Below the pieces are notes generated by a model. It worked only from the letters and a program-made list of their open reading frames with translations. It made no database searches and was not told the DNA's origin. Shown here piece by piece: positions 1-8,057 of a stretch of DNA of 17,338 bases. Both the position numbers and the translations under genes were made by a program. Each line of letters opens with the position of its first letter. Position 1 is the first letter of the stretch. Origin of the DNA: DASYAN01 sp036501345 (GTDB taxonomy: Bacteria > Chloroflexota > Ktedonobacteria > Ktedonobacterales > Ktedonobacteraceae); NCBI GenBank assembly GCA_036501345.1, contig DASYAN010000228.1:1-17338 (forward strand), in the 5' to 3' direction.

Positions 1-66
1 AATTGAATCTGATGCGAGAGAAAGTGATAAGGATACTTTCACAATCATAAATTGGTGATCAAATCC

Positions 67-95
67 TAGACTTCTCCCCGACCATATGCTATACT
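67..95 (+). promoter_or_regulatory. Likely promoter of the pheST operon
   Basis: A -10 hexamer TATACT (90-95) lies 17 bases after a -35-like TAGACT (67-72). Transcription would start near 102-105, about 30 bases before the first stem of the T-box leader, which is the usual arrangement. The -35 match is imperfect, so the call rests on the spacing, the good -10 and the position upstream of the leader. Confidence 0.55.
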
Positions 96-132
96 CTACA
101 CTGACAGAAAACTATCAATCGTAAAAAAGCAA

Positions 133-432
133 TGATGGGGAGAGTAAGCGCGTAAGCAGCGTCCAGGGAGAAAGGGTCACCGACTGCAAACCCTTTTGCG
201 CCACTATCCGCTGAAGTTCACCCCAGAGCTGGCTGTTGAAGACTTATCGTGTAGAGACCAAGTAGGCAGCCCCGGATCGTCCCCGTTACTGGACAAACCG
301 AGTGGATTGTGGCTCATTTTTATTTCTTATAGGCATGAGAAATGTCTGGAGATTGCGCCATATTCAAGATGGGTGGTACCACGGAGCTTGCTATACCGAC
401 AACTTCGTCCTGTTGACGAGTGTCGGTTTTTT
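133..432 (+). promoter_or_regulatory. T-box riboswitch leader, phenylalanine-specific (UUC specifier)
   Basis: This untranslated leader reads the charging state of tRNA-Phe and controls pheS-pheT. The base of Stem I is TGGGG (136-140) with CCCCA (221-225). It is followed by the conserved AGAGTA S-turn motif (141-146) and an AGCG/CGCT helix (147-150 with 209-212). Opposite the S-turn, GAAG (213-216) is followed by the codon TTC (217-219), the expected specifier for phenylalanine. The antiterminator core GGGTGGTACCACGG (371-384) holds the bulge TGGT (374-377), which would pair with the ACCA end of an uncharged tRNA. It is followed directly by a terminator (396-432). Uncharged tRNA-Phe should therefore favour readthrough into the synthetase genes. 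Specificity is inferred from the codon position and agrees with the downstream genes. A frame open through this leader from a TTG at 196 is not the real start of pheS. Confidence 0.92.
396..432 (+). terminator. Regulated intrinsic terminator of the T-box leader
   Basis: CCGACA (396-401) pairs with TGTCGG (421-426). The helix continues as CT/AG and CGTC/GACG (406-409 with 415-418) with single-base bulges at 402 and 405 and a five-base loop. Six T residues follow (427-432). It sits immediately after the antiterminator core and before the ribosome binding site of pheS, as expected for transcription attenuation by a T-box. Confidence 0.85.
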
Positions 433-450
433 GATGTTTTGGGAGGTTGC

Positions 451-1497
451 ATGATCGAACAACTTGAACAATTGCTAGGGCAGCTCGATGAATTGCGCGG
501 GCGTGCCATCGCCGAACTGGAGTCTATCGAGACCTTGGCTGAGCTAGATGAGTGGGATACGCGCTACCTGGGGCGCAATCGAGGCGAACTCAAAAGTATT
601 TCCGCCGTTATGCCAAGATTGACGAAAGAGGAGCGCCCCGTTGTTGGACAGAAAATCAATACAGTCAAATCCGAGCTAGAGCGCCAGCTTGCTGCACGTC
701 GCGAAGCCTTAAAACAGCGCGAACTGATGCTGGCACTGGAGAGTGAGCGGATCGATGTTACTTTACCTGGACGTGCATTGCCTGCCGGGCACATGCACCC
801 GATTACCCGTACCATCCTGGAGGTCACGCAGATCTTCGTCAAGATGGGCTTCAGCGTGGTTCAGGGACTGGAAGTGGAGACCGATTACCATAATTTCCAA
901 GCCCTCAACATTCCAGCGGATCATCCAGCACGTGATATGCAGGATACCTTCTGGATAGAACCTGGACAGATCCTCTTGCGCACACATACGTCACCGATGC
1001 AGGTGCGTACGATGAAGCAGACGTGTCCGCCTGTGCGTGTCGTAGTGCCTGGCAAAGTCTATCGCAATGAGGCTATCGATGCAACGCATGAAGCAATGTT
1101 CCATCAGATCGAGGGCTTGCTGGTTGATGAATATTGCACAATGGCTGATCTCAAGGGTTGCCTAGAACGTTTCGCCCATGAGTTATTCGGACCTGAACGC
1201 CGTCTGCGCTTCCGTGGAAGCTACTTCCCGTTCACAGAGCCGAGTGCCGAGGTGGATATCAGCTGTGGTTTGTGCAATGGTGAGGGCTGTCGCTCTTGTA
1301 AGTATAGTGGCTGGCTGGAAATTCTTGGGGCAGGCATGGTCCATCCCAAGTTGTTGCGCGAGGTGGGCTACGATCCAACAAAATATCGCGGCTTCGCTTT
1401 CGGTATGGGCGTAGAGCGTATCGCTATGTTGAAGTATGGGATCGGAGAGATACGCCTCTTCTCCGGCAATGATCTACGCTTCTTGCGCCAGTTCTAA
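451..1497 (+). CDS. pheS: Phenylalanine--tRNA ligase alpha subunit
   Basis: This is the catalytic alpha subunit of the cytoplasmic alpha2-beta2 enzyme that activates phenylalanine with ATP and charges tRNA-Phe. The protein has 348 residues, normal for the family. Residues 1-90 form the charged helical hairpin that contacts tRNA. The class II catalytic core follows, with the motif 2 stretch YRNEAIDATHEAMFHQIEGL, the signature SYFPFTEPSAEVDI, a Cys-rich GLCNGEGCRSC segment leading into GWLEILGAGMVHP, and motif 3 GMGVERIAML near residue 318. I chose ATG 451 because GGGAGG (441-446) precedes it, and because the longer reading frame runs back through the T-box leader and terminator. It is the first gene of the pheST operon, 49 bases before pheT. 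Confidence 0.97.
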   Translation: MIEQLEQLLGQLDELRGRAIAELESIETLAELDEWDTRYLGRNRGELKSISAVMPRLTKEERPVVGQKINTVKSELERQLAARREALKQRELMLALESERIDVTLPGRALPAGHMHPITRTILEVTQIFVKMGFSVVQGLEVETDYHNFQALNIPADHPARDMQDTFWIEPGQILLRTHTSPMQVRTMKQTCPPVRVVVPGKVYRNEAIDATHEAMFHQIEGLLVDEYCTMADLKGCLERFAHELFGPERRLRFRGSYFPFTEPSAEVDISCGLCNGEGCRSCKYSGWLEILGAGMVHPKLLREVGYDPTKYRGFAFGMGVERIAMLKYGIGEIRLFSGNDLRFLRQF

Positions 1498-1546
1498 CTT
1501 GTGACTTTGCAAGAATGTCTGTAGAAATATTATTAAGGAGAAGAGA

Positions 1547-4072
1547 ATGAGAGTACCTTTGAGCTGGCTCAAAGACTATGTTGATATAGAGATGGCGCCC
1601 GAAGATCTGGCTCATATGTTGACGATGGCCGGTCTGGAAGTAGAGGCAATCGATTATATTGGGAAAGATTGGGGCGGCAAGATTATTACGGCGCAGATTG
1701 ATCATCTGGAAAAAGTGGAGGGCTCGGACCACCTGAGTTATACAAAGGTCAACACTGGTTCGCAAGTGTTGAGCGTGATCTGCGGTGCTCCCAATATTCA
1801 ACTGGGAGATAAGGTGCCTCTGGCTCTACCCGGTGCTCAAGTAGGGGATATTACGATTAGCCAGACGCAGAAGATGGGATATGTCTCGCAGGGCATGCTC
1901 TGCTCGCCACGTGAACTTGGTCTAGGCAATGATCATTCAGGCATCTATATTCTAGATCCCGATACTCAAGTCGGCTTGAAGCTAGTTGATCTGCTAGGTG
2001 AGGTTGTGCTTGAGTTTGCGATCAAGGCCCATCGTAGCGATCTCTCATCGATGATTGGTATCGCACGTGAAGTGGCAGCGCTAACAGGTAAACCATTACG
2101 CATCCCTCAGCCCGCCTTGCAGGAGCAGGGCACCGCTACCGAAAAACTAGTCAAGGTCACTGTCGAAGCACCAGACCTGTGTCCGCGCTATACGGCTCGT
2201 GTGGTTAGCGACGTGAAGATCGGTCCCTCTCCGAGCTGGATGGGACGACGCTTGCTTGCGGCAGGAATGCGACCAATCAACAACATCGTTGATATTACAA
2301 ACTACGTTATGCTCGAGTTAGGGCAGCCTCTCCATGGTTTTGACTATGATCTGGTACCCGAGCAGCATATTATTGTACGTCGTGCTCACCAGGGCGAGAC
2401 GATGACTACGCTCGATGACGTCAAGCGCAAACTTACTCCTGAGATGTTGCTCATCACCGATCCCAAGGGTCCAACGGCCATCGCAGGGGTAATGGGAGGT
2501 GCGGTCAGTGAAGTAAGCGAGCAGACTACTACTGTCCTGCTGGAGTCAGCCAATTTTCTGGGGAGCAATGTTCGTCGTACTTCGACTACCTTGGGTCTGC
2601 GCACCGATGCTTCGAGCCGCTTCGAGAAAGGACTTGATCCCGAACTGGCAATTGCAGGTGCGAACCGAGCTGTACAGTTGATGGCCGAATTGGCTGGTGG
2701 TACTGTCCATCCTGGCATCGTTGACGCATATCCTAGACCTGTGCAGTCACGCAAACTAACCTTCTCGATTGATGAGATCGAGTGGCTGACATCGATGAAG
2801 GTGACGCAAGATGAGGCCGTTGGAGCATTGCGTGCTCTGGGTTTTGCAGTCTTATCGGACGAGCAGGGGCGTACCATGCAGGTCACCGTACCTACCTATC
2901 GTACCGACATTGAAGAAGGAGCTGATCTCGTCGAGGAAGTGATCCGCTTGATCGGTTACGATAAAATTCCGAGCACTATTCCCACTGGCCCGTTGCCTGA
3001 GTTGGTGGTGGATCACTGGTTCGAACGCGAGCAGGAAGTGCGTACATTGCTGATTGGTGCGGGGCTAAACGAGATTGTGACCTATACACTGACCAGCCGG
3101 GAGCGTATGGTCAACCTGCTGGCCCAGGCGGATGCTACTTCTGCCCGTTTTCTATCACAAGCACCAAATGGCAAGCATTCCTCTGGGGCTGCAAAGGCGG
3201 ATGCTGCGACGGCTGTTGCCACGTTTGATACTCGCTCTATTCCAGCGGTCGTGCTGGCAAATTCTCTAAGCAATGATCTGGAAGTGTTGCGCTTGACATT
3301 GATGAGTAGTCTTTTGGAGACGGTGCAAGAGAATAGCAAGCGTAACAAGGCTGGTCTGCGCTTCTTTGAGATCGGGCGGCGCTATCTGCCAGCCGGAGAT
3401 GCGAAGGAATTGCCAGATGAGCGCCGAACTGTAGCTATTGCTCTGTGCGGTCCTGCCGAGATTTCCTGGATCACAGAATTGAGCCGACCAGCACATTTCT
3501 ATGATCTCAAGGGTGTTGTGGAAACACTGCTCGCGAGTCTGAATATCAGAAACTATCGTTTCACACCCACGCAGCATCCAACCTTCCATCCAGGGCGCTG
3601 TGCTCTGCTGGAGTTGTCGTATGGTTCTGATACTGGCGAAGAGGCGTTTGACCAGATCGGAGTACTCGGTGAAGTCCATCCGCTTGTCCAGCAGCGCTAT
3701 GATTTGCCACATCGGACTTACCTATGTGAGCTTGATCTGGAACGGCTGTATGAGGCTGTACCGACCAGAGTAAGCTATCAGCCGATCTCTCGTCATCAGG
3801 AGTTGACACGTGATCTGGCATTGATAGTGGATCAGAACATTCCTGCGCATGATGTTCAGGAAGCGATTACTCAGAATGGTGGAGAGTTGTTGCGCTCTGT
3901 CGCACTCTTCGATGTTTACACTGGCGAACCAATTCCTGCTGGCAAGAAGAATCTGACCTATGCACTTGTCTATCAGGCTCAAGATCGGACTCTGACTGAT
4001 GCCGAGGCCAATACGATCCAGGAACGCATTATTCGTGCTCTGAATGAGCAATTTGAGGCAATACTGCGTTAG
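1547..4072 (+). CDS. pheT: Phenylalanine--tRNA ligase beta subunit
   Basis: This is the beta subunit of PheRS, which carries editing and tRNA-binding functions. At 841 residues it is slightly longer than the usual ~800. Visible domains are an N-terminal strand-helix segment, an EMAP/OB-type tRNA-binding domain (~43-155, with GSDHLSYTKVNTG and CGAPN), a B3/B4 editing region (~210-390, with NNIVDITNYVMLELGQPLHGFD), B5 (~400-470), a catalytic-core-like fold (~475-740) and a C-terminal anticodon-binding FDX-ACB domain (~743-841). AAGGAG (1535-1540) lies six bases before ATG 1547. Two oddities are visible. The commonly conserved TPNRPDCLS-type motif before SMIGIAREVAA reads KAHRSDLSS. An Ala/Ser-rich insert (~525-565) interrupts the core-like domain. 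It is co-transcribed with pheS under the T-box. Confidence 0.97.
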   Translation: MRVPLSWLKDYVDIEMAPEDLAHMLTMAGLEVEAIDYIGKDWGGKIITAQIDHLEKVEGSDHLSYTKVNTGSQVLSVICGAPNIQLGDKVPLALPGAQVGDITISQTQKMGYVSQGMLCSPRELGLGNDHSGIYILDPDTQVGLKLVDLLGEVVLEFAIKAHRSDLSSMIGIAREVAALTGKPLRIPQPALQEQGTATEKLVKVTVEAPDLCPRYTARVVSDVKIGPSPSWMGRRLLAAGMRPINNIVDITNYVMLELGQPLHGFDYDLVPEQHIIVRRAHQGETMTTLDDVKRKLTPEMLLITDPKGPTAIAGVMGGAVSEVSEQTTTVLLESANFLGSNVRRTSTTLGLRTDASSRFEKGLDPELAIAGANRAVQLMAELAGGTVHPGIVDAYPRPVQSRKLTFSIDEIEWLTSMKVTQDEAVGALRALGFAVLSDEQGRTMQVTVPTYRTDIEEGADLVEEVIRLIGYDKIPSTIPTGPLPELVVDHWFEREQEVRTLLIGAGLNEIVTYTLTSRERMVNLLAQADATSARFLSQAPNGKHSSGAAKADAATAVATFDTRSIPAVVLANSLSNDLEVLRLTLMSSLLETVQENSKRNKAGLRFFEIGRRYLPAGDAKELPDERRTVAIALCGPAEISWITELSRPAHFYDLKGVVETLLASLNIRNYRFTPTQHPTFHPGRCALLELSYGSDTGEEAFDQIGVLGEVHPLVQQRYDLPHRTYLCELDLERLYEAVPTRVSYQPISRHQELTRDLALIVDQNIPAHDVQEAITQNGGELLRSVALFDVYTGEPIPAGKKNLTYALVYQAQDRTLTDAEANTIQERIIRALNEQFEAILR

Positions 4073-4089
4073 CTGTAGAAATGATTCGA

Positions 4090-4117
4090 GAAGGCGGCCC
4101 TCGTGTCCGCCTTCTTC
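4090..4117 (+). terminator. Intrinsic terminator after pheT
   Basis: GAAGGCGG (4090-4097) and CCGCCTTC (4107-4114) form a perfect 8-bp stem with a nine-base loop, followed by TTCT. The T-run is weak, but the GC-rich stem lies 18 bases after the pheT stop and no other gene follows closely, so it is the likely end of the pheST transcript. Confidence 0.7.
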
Positions 4118-4460
4118 TAAATTTATCCTCAAGTTGTCCCTCTTCTTCTCTAGAAAAAAGACCCTTCCATTGGTACTCTTAATATCCAGAAGGACCTGGG
4201 AAACTTTTCTAACAGTTTCAGTGCTTCGCTCCCGTCGCATGGTTCTTGCCTCATCAGGGTAGGTTGAAACTGGTTCTCTAATGGCTACCTATCTAGTATT
4301 GGAGTGACAAATAGTAGAGCTTCCACGTTCTATTAGTGTAGGTCTGCAAAAAAAAGATTTTTCTGCCAAATACGAAAAATGTAAAGACCGTACTTGCCGT
4401 GTATCATTAATTCAACCGCCATAGAGCGCAAACAATTTTCATGTTCATTCAAATGAGACA
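4118..4460. other. Intergenic region between pheT and the BACON-repeat gene
   Basis: About 340 bases with no supportable gene. Short reading frames on both strands lack ribosome binding sites and recognisable protein features. The stretch is AT-rich toward its right end and leads into the promoter at 4461-4488. A short A-rich/T-rich dyad near 4347-4368 is too weak to call. Confidence 0.5.
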
Positions 4461-4488
4461 TTGAGTGAATCTGTACTTGCGCTATAAT
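4461..4488 (+). promoter_or_regulatory. Promoter of the BACON-repeat surface protein gene
   Basis: TTGAGT (4461-4466) and a perfect TATAAT (4483-4488) are separated by 16 bases. A transcript starting near 4495 would have a leader of about 85 bases before the chosen ATG at 4580. Confidence 0.7.
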
Positions 4489-4579
4489 CAAATGTAGAGA
4501 GTTATTGGAATGTTCTCTAATCAATATCAATTATTGTTAAACTGTCATGACCATCAGGTTGAATAGGGGGATGGATTGT

Positions 4580-7500
4580 ATGGAGAAAAATGATCATAAC
4601 GATGTTACGGAGACGCCTTTATCAGTGAGGCAAGAGCCATATACGCCTCTGCCATCGACACGGAATGATATTTCCTTTGCATCACTACCTACGTTGTCTG
4701 CTGTACCTTTAGATGAGTCTCTAAAGACGTCCCCGATGTCTGCCGAACTGGCCCAAAGTGATCAGGGTGAACTGGCTCTGCGTAAGTTAAATGATGCTGC
4801 CCAACATATTGCCGCTGAGGAAGCGTTGCAACAGCATCCAGGTATCCGTGTTCCCCGCCTTTCTCGTCTCGCGCCTTATGATTTCACTGCTGATATTCGA
4901 CGTGGTAGTACGCTTTTGCCCCATTCCATCTATAGCACACAACCAATGCCGGGCTCTGAGCCCAATAACAAACCTCCTGATCTCGGAGCCTGGTTACAAG
5001 ATCTGGATGACGAAGGTGAGCGGGATATATGGAAAGATCAGACCGATCCGTTACTGGCCCGCCGTTTCCCGAGTATTTCGGAAATCAAGCGTATTGAAGC
5101 AGAAGATATACGTCAGGCTGTAGCTGCAGGCTTGCTGGACGCATCTTCTGATGAGCTACAAGCTGCGCAGGATACGGTGCGTTTGCGGACTCATAAGCGT
5201 CTACGTCTACTCTTTACCTTTTTGGTTATCCTGGCGATTTTTGCTTTGACGTTTGATACGATGCTAGTATTATTTACTGCTTTGCGTCTTCCACAGCCTC
5301 ATCAGCCTAGCCATTTGCCCCCTTCCATAACTCTTTCAGCAAATGTTGTACATAATGGTCAAACGCTTACCTTATCTATCCATAATTTTTCTCCGTCTGC
5401 CCAGGTGGCTCTGACGCGTGATATTGAAGAACCTGTATTTTCTGGGCGTAATTCGAAGGTGAGTGTGCAAGCAGATGGTTCGCAGAAGGTCTTGATCACG
5501 ATTGACAATACATGGAGGCCCGGTTGGCATACCTTACATGCCGAGGATACAACTTTACACTATACTGCAAGTGCAACCCTGCGCATGGATGCCGGTACTA
5601 CTCGCCCTTCACTTCTACTTGTTAGTCCAACGACTCTCGATTTTGATGCAGGTATAGTGGGAGCTGATACATTACGGCAGTTGACTTTGCAGAATGAGGG
5701 CACAGAATCTCTCTCATGGACGGCGACAAGCGATCAATCGTGGTTGTCCATCGGCCCTAACAATGGCATTTTTAGTACTACGATGCAGATCACAGTCGGG
5801 GTCGCACGTGCAAATCTACTACCGGGAGATTACACGGGCACGATTTCCATTACTGCTAATGGGGAAGCTCCGCAATCTGTGTCAGTACAAATGAAGGTAT
5901 TGCCGCTGCCACGGAACGCTGGTGCTGTACTTGCCATTTCTCCTGCCGTGCTCCCATTCACTACTGTGGATGGTATGGCGGATCCCGGTGGTCAATCTCT
6001 TGTCGTGAGCAATCCTGGTACACAGCCACTGTACTGGATGCTAGCAGCCGACCCATCATCAAGTCAGGGTAGTGGTTCTGGCTATCAGACGGGCTGGTTG
6101 GATACGAATGCCGTATCGGGTATTGTCATGCCTCAATCGACCAGCTCAGTAAATCTGAGCGTGTACAGTCGTGATCTGTTGTCGGGTATATACAGTAAAA
6201 AACTGGTATTTCGTGCCCAAGCAGGTTTTGGTGCGCTCAATAATCCAGAAACAATTGATATCTCTCTCTCTGTTCGACCAAGCTGTGGCCTTGCTCTGAG
6301 TACTGGGAATCTAACCTTCACTGCCGTAGCTGGCAGTAATCCCAACACACAAGCGTTGAGTCTAGCGGCTACTGATAGTTGTTCGGGTATGATTTCGTGG
6401 AGATCTGTCACTTCGGTACCTTGGCTCACAATTACACCTGCGGGTGGACAATTAAATGGTATATCGAATGCTGTGATGACCGTGGATGTAGATACTACCA
6501 ATCTCAAGCCGGGTACATATTTTGGTTATATCTCTATTGCTGTAGGTCAGCAGAGCACTCAATCTGTAGCAGTTCAGCTTGCAGTCCAAGCTCCGCTGTT
6601 ACCATCTGCTCCAATTATTGCTGCATCGCCTCTCAATCTCAATGTTAGTCTCACACTGGGGCAACAGGACCCTCCTGGGCAGCTTGTGACCATTACCAAT
6701 ACAGGTGGAAGTTTGCTAAACTGGAATACTTCTGTCACTACATCGACCTCATCTTGGCTGGGAGTTTCTCCTACGGGTGGAACGATTGCTCCCGGGCAGA
6801 CGGGGCAGTTGCAGGTCAATGTCAATGCTGCGAATTTAAGTCCTGGTACTTATGTGGGGCAGATCCAGATTAACGGTGTCGATGGAAATAATGTCCCTGC
6901 TGGTGGGAGTCCACAAACGATTACCGTAACTTTTATGGTGCAACCCCCCTGTACGTTGGCTCCTCCTTCGTCCAAAGCACTCGCGTTCAGTGCCACACAA
7001 GGTCAATCTGATCCGGCTGCACAATCGATTATACTTACCGCTTCTGGTAACTGCGGATGGCCTTTGAGCTGGAAAGCGGCAGCCGTAGGTTCTGCTCCAT
7101 CCTGGCTAAAGTTTACTCCGGTATCTGGTTCCTTTGCCAATAGTAACCAGACAGCAACGTTGAAAATCGCTCCGAGTATTGCTGGCCTGAGCCCTGGTAC
7201 CTATAGTGCACAAGTCTCAATTTCGGCGCTTGATGCTCTGGGCCAAACTGCTCAAGGGAGCCCACAGACATTTACGGTAACGTTGAATGTCACACAGCCT
7301 TGTTCGTTGCAAGTGGGGTCTACAAGCCTGTCCTTTACTGTTCAGCAGGGACAGACGTCAACTGGACAAAATGTACCGATAAGCTCAACTGGCAGTTGCG
7401 CTCTGCCAATCTCCTGGAGCGGTTCTGGAAATACTACTTGGCTTGTGCTATCTCCGACCTCGGGTACAGATCAGGGAAGTGGCAGTTCTCTTGGTGTGAG

Positions 7501-7651
7501 TGTCAATGCTGCACAGCTAACTGCTGGCTCCTATACGGGTGTTATTACGCTCTCAGCTACTGATAAGAGCGGTGCTGCTATCGTGGGGAGCCCAAAAAGT
7601 ATTTCTGTGAGTATAACGGTCACAAGTGCCACTGCTACACCAACAGCTTGA
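4580..7651 (+). CDS. Membrane-anchored surface protein with about six BACON-like repeats
   Basis: Function is unknown; this is a large single-pass protein of about 1023 residues. Residues 1-205 are polar and lack a signal peptide, so they should be cytoplasmic. A basic stretch (RLRTHKRLR) precedes one membrane segment at ~209-232. After a linker domain (~245-340) come six related beta-sandwich units starting near residues 345, 450, 568, 679, 790 and 907. Each has an L-x-F-type opening, a W-L-x-(I/V)-x-P-x-G-G-like core and a closing L-x-P-G-x-Y-x-G/A-x-I-x-(I/V) strand. This matches BACON/abnormal-spindle-like repeats, known for carbohydrate or surface binding; binding here is inference. ATG 4580 is preferred because GGGGG (4566-4570) lies nine bases upstream. 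The in-frame ATG 4547 has no ribosome binding site, and ATG 4571 is too close to the G-run. It has its own promoter. Confidence 0.85.
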   Translation: MEKNDHNDVTETPLSVRQEPYTPLPSTRNDISFASLPTLSAVPLDESLKTSPMSAELAQSDQGELALRKLNDAAQHIAAEEALQQHPGIRVPRLSRLAPYDFTADIRRGSTLLPHSIYSTQPMPGSEPNNKPPDLGAWLQDLDDEGERDIWKDQTDPLLARRFPSISEIKRIEAEDIRQAVAAGLLDASSDELQAAQDTVRLRTHKRLRLLFTFLVILAIFALTFDTMLVLFTALRLPQPHQPSHLPPSITLSANVVHNGQTLTLSIHNFSPSAQVALTRDIEEPVFSGRNSKVSVQADGSQKVLITIDNTWRPGWHTLHAEDTTLHYTASATLRMDAGTTRPSLLLVSPTTLDFDAGIVGADTLRQLTLQNEGTESLSWTATSDQSWLSIGPNNGIFSTTMQITVGVARANLLPGDYTGTISITANGEAPQSVSVQMKVLPLPRNAGAVLAISPAVLPFTTVDGMADPGGQSLVVSNPGTQPLYWMLAADPSSSQGSGSGYQTGWLDTNAVSGIVMPQSTSSVNLSVYSRDLLSGIYSKKLVFRAQAGFGALNNPETIDISLSVRPSCGLALSTGNLTFTAVAGSNPNTQALSLAATDSCSGMISWRSVTSVPWLTITPAGGQLNGISNAVMTVDVDTTNLKPGTYFGYISIAVGQQSTQSVAVQLAVQAPLLPSAPIIAASPLNLNVSLTLGQQDPPGQLVTITNTGGSLLNWNTSVTTSTSSWLGVSPTGGTIAPGQTGQLQVNVNAANLSPGTYVGQIQINGVDGNNVPAGGSPQTITVTFMVQPPCTLAPPSSKALAFSATQGQSDPAAQSIILTASGNCGWPLSWKAAAVGSAPSWLKFTPVSGSFANSNQTATLKIAPSIAGLSPGTYSAQVSISALDALGQTAQGSPQTFTVTLNVTQPCSLQVGSTSLSFTVQQGQTSTGQNVPISSTGSCALPISWSGSGNTTWLVLSPTSGTDQGSGSSLGVSVNAAQLTAGSYTGVITLSATDKSGAAIVGSPKSISVSITVTSATATPTA

Positions 7652-7667
7652 CTGTGTCTTGCTTTTG

Positions 7668-7696
7668 TTGACTTTTCCTATTTCTTCCCATAGAAT
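7668..7696 (+). promoter_or_regulatory. Promoter of the small ferredoxin gene
   Basis: TTGACT (7668-7673) and TAGAAT (7691-7696) are separated by 17 bases, each one mismatch from the housekeeping consensus. It starts 17 bases after the stop of the BACON-repeat gene and implies independent expression of the ferredoxin, with a leader of about 30 bases. Confidence 0.7.
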
Positions 7697-7733
7697 CAAG
7701 TTAAAATTTAGGCCTATTATGGAGGACAAAGTT

Positions 7734-8057
7734 ATGCCAACCATTACCTATATACGTGAAAATGTACGAGTCGAAGTGCCCGAAGGCGATACTGTGCGTT
7801 ATCCAGCATTAGAGAACGATGTGCCTGTATACTGTGGGCTGTGGAAATTCGCTAATTGCCATGGCAATGGCATGTGTGGTACCGATCGTGTTGCCGTTTC
7901 GCCTTCAGCTAGCACTAATCCCCTTACCTTTATGGAGAAGTTTTGGTTGAGTAAGGATCTCAAGAAAAACCCGAACCTGCGTCTAGCTTGCCAAGTTCGG
8001 GTTTATGGAGATGTCCGCGTTGAGACTGTGTGCAAAGGCTATCTCACAACAAAGTAG
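7734..8057 (+). CDS. [2Fe-2S]-type ferredoxin-like protein with an Asp in a ligand position
   Basis: A 107-residue protein with the beta-grasp ferredoxin layout: an N-terminal hairpin ending in a PEGDTVRYPALEND-like turn, a cluster loop, and the late RLACQVRVYGDVRVET strand. Adrenodoxin-type ferredoxins use C-x5-C-x2-C plus a later Cys. Here C42-HGNGM-C48-GT-D51 is followed by C86, so the third ligand is Asp. C34 and C100 are extra cysteines. It may carry a [2Fe-2S] cluster with an Asp or alternative Cys ligand, or a modified centre; that is inference. GGAGG (7721-7725) sets the start at ATG 7734 rather than ATG 7719. The gene has its own promoter and overlaps the convergent zinc-ribbon gene by 19 bases at the 3' end. 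Its redox partner is unknown. Confidence 0.8.
   Translation: MPTITYIRENVRVEVPEGDTVRYPALENDVPVYCGLWKFANCHGNGMCGTDRVAVSPSASTNPLTFMEKFWLSKDLKKNPNLRLACQVRVYGDVRVETVCKGYLTTK
7963..8004 (-). terminator. Likely terminator of the minus-strand zinc-ribbon gene, inside the ferredoxin coding region
   Basis: AAACCCGAAC (7967-7976) and GTTCGGGTTT (7995-8004) form a perfect 10-bp inverted repeat with an 18-base loop. Read on the minus strand the right arm is continued by TTCTT, giving a GGGTTTTTCTT tail typical of an intrinsic terminator, 35 bases past the stop of the minus gene. On the plus strand no T-run follows. The repeat encodes part of the ferredoxin (around NPNLRLACQVRVYG), so the two roles share the same bases. 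Confidence 0.6.

Noticed and set aside
2..58. Possible C-terminal end of an upstream gene on the plus strand (18 codons then TGA)
   Set aside because: Too short and without recognisable features; a chance open frame of this length is common.
196..450. In-frame N-terminal extension of PheS from a TTG at 196
   Set aside because: It runs through the T-box specifier, antiterminator and terminator; GGGAGG before ATG 451 and family length give 348 residues.
2386..2886. 166-codon minus-strand open frame inside pheT
   Set aside because: It is a shadow of the well-conserved pheT frame, with no ribosome binding site and no recognisable protein.
3722..4240. 172-codon minus-strand open frame over the end of pheT
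   Set aside because: It overlaps the FDX-ACB domain and the pheT terminator, and its sequence resembles no protein family.
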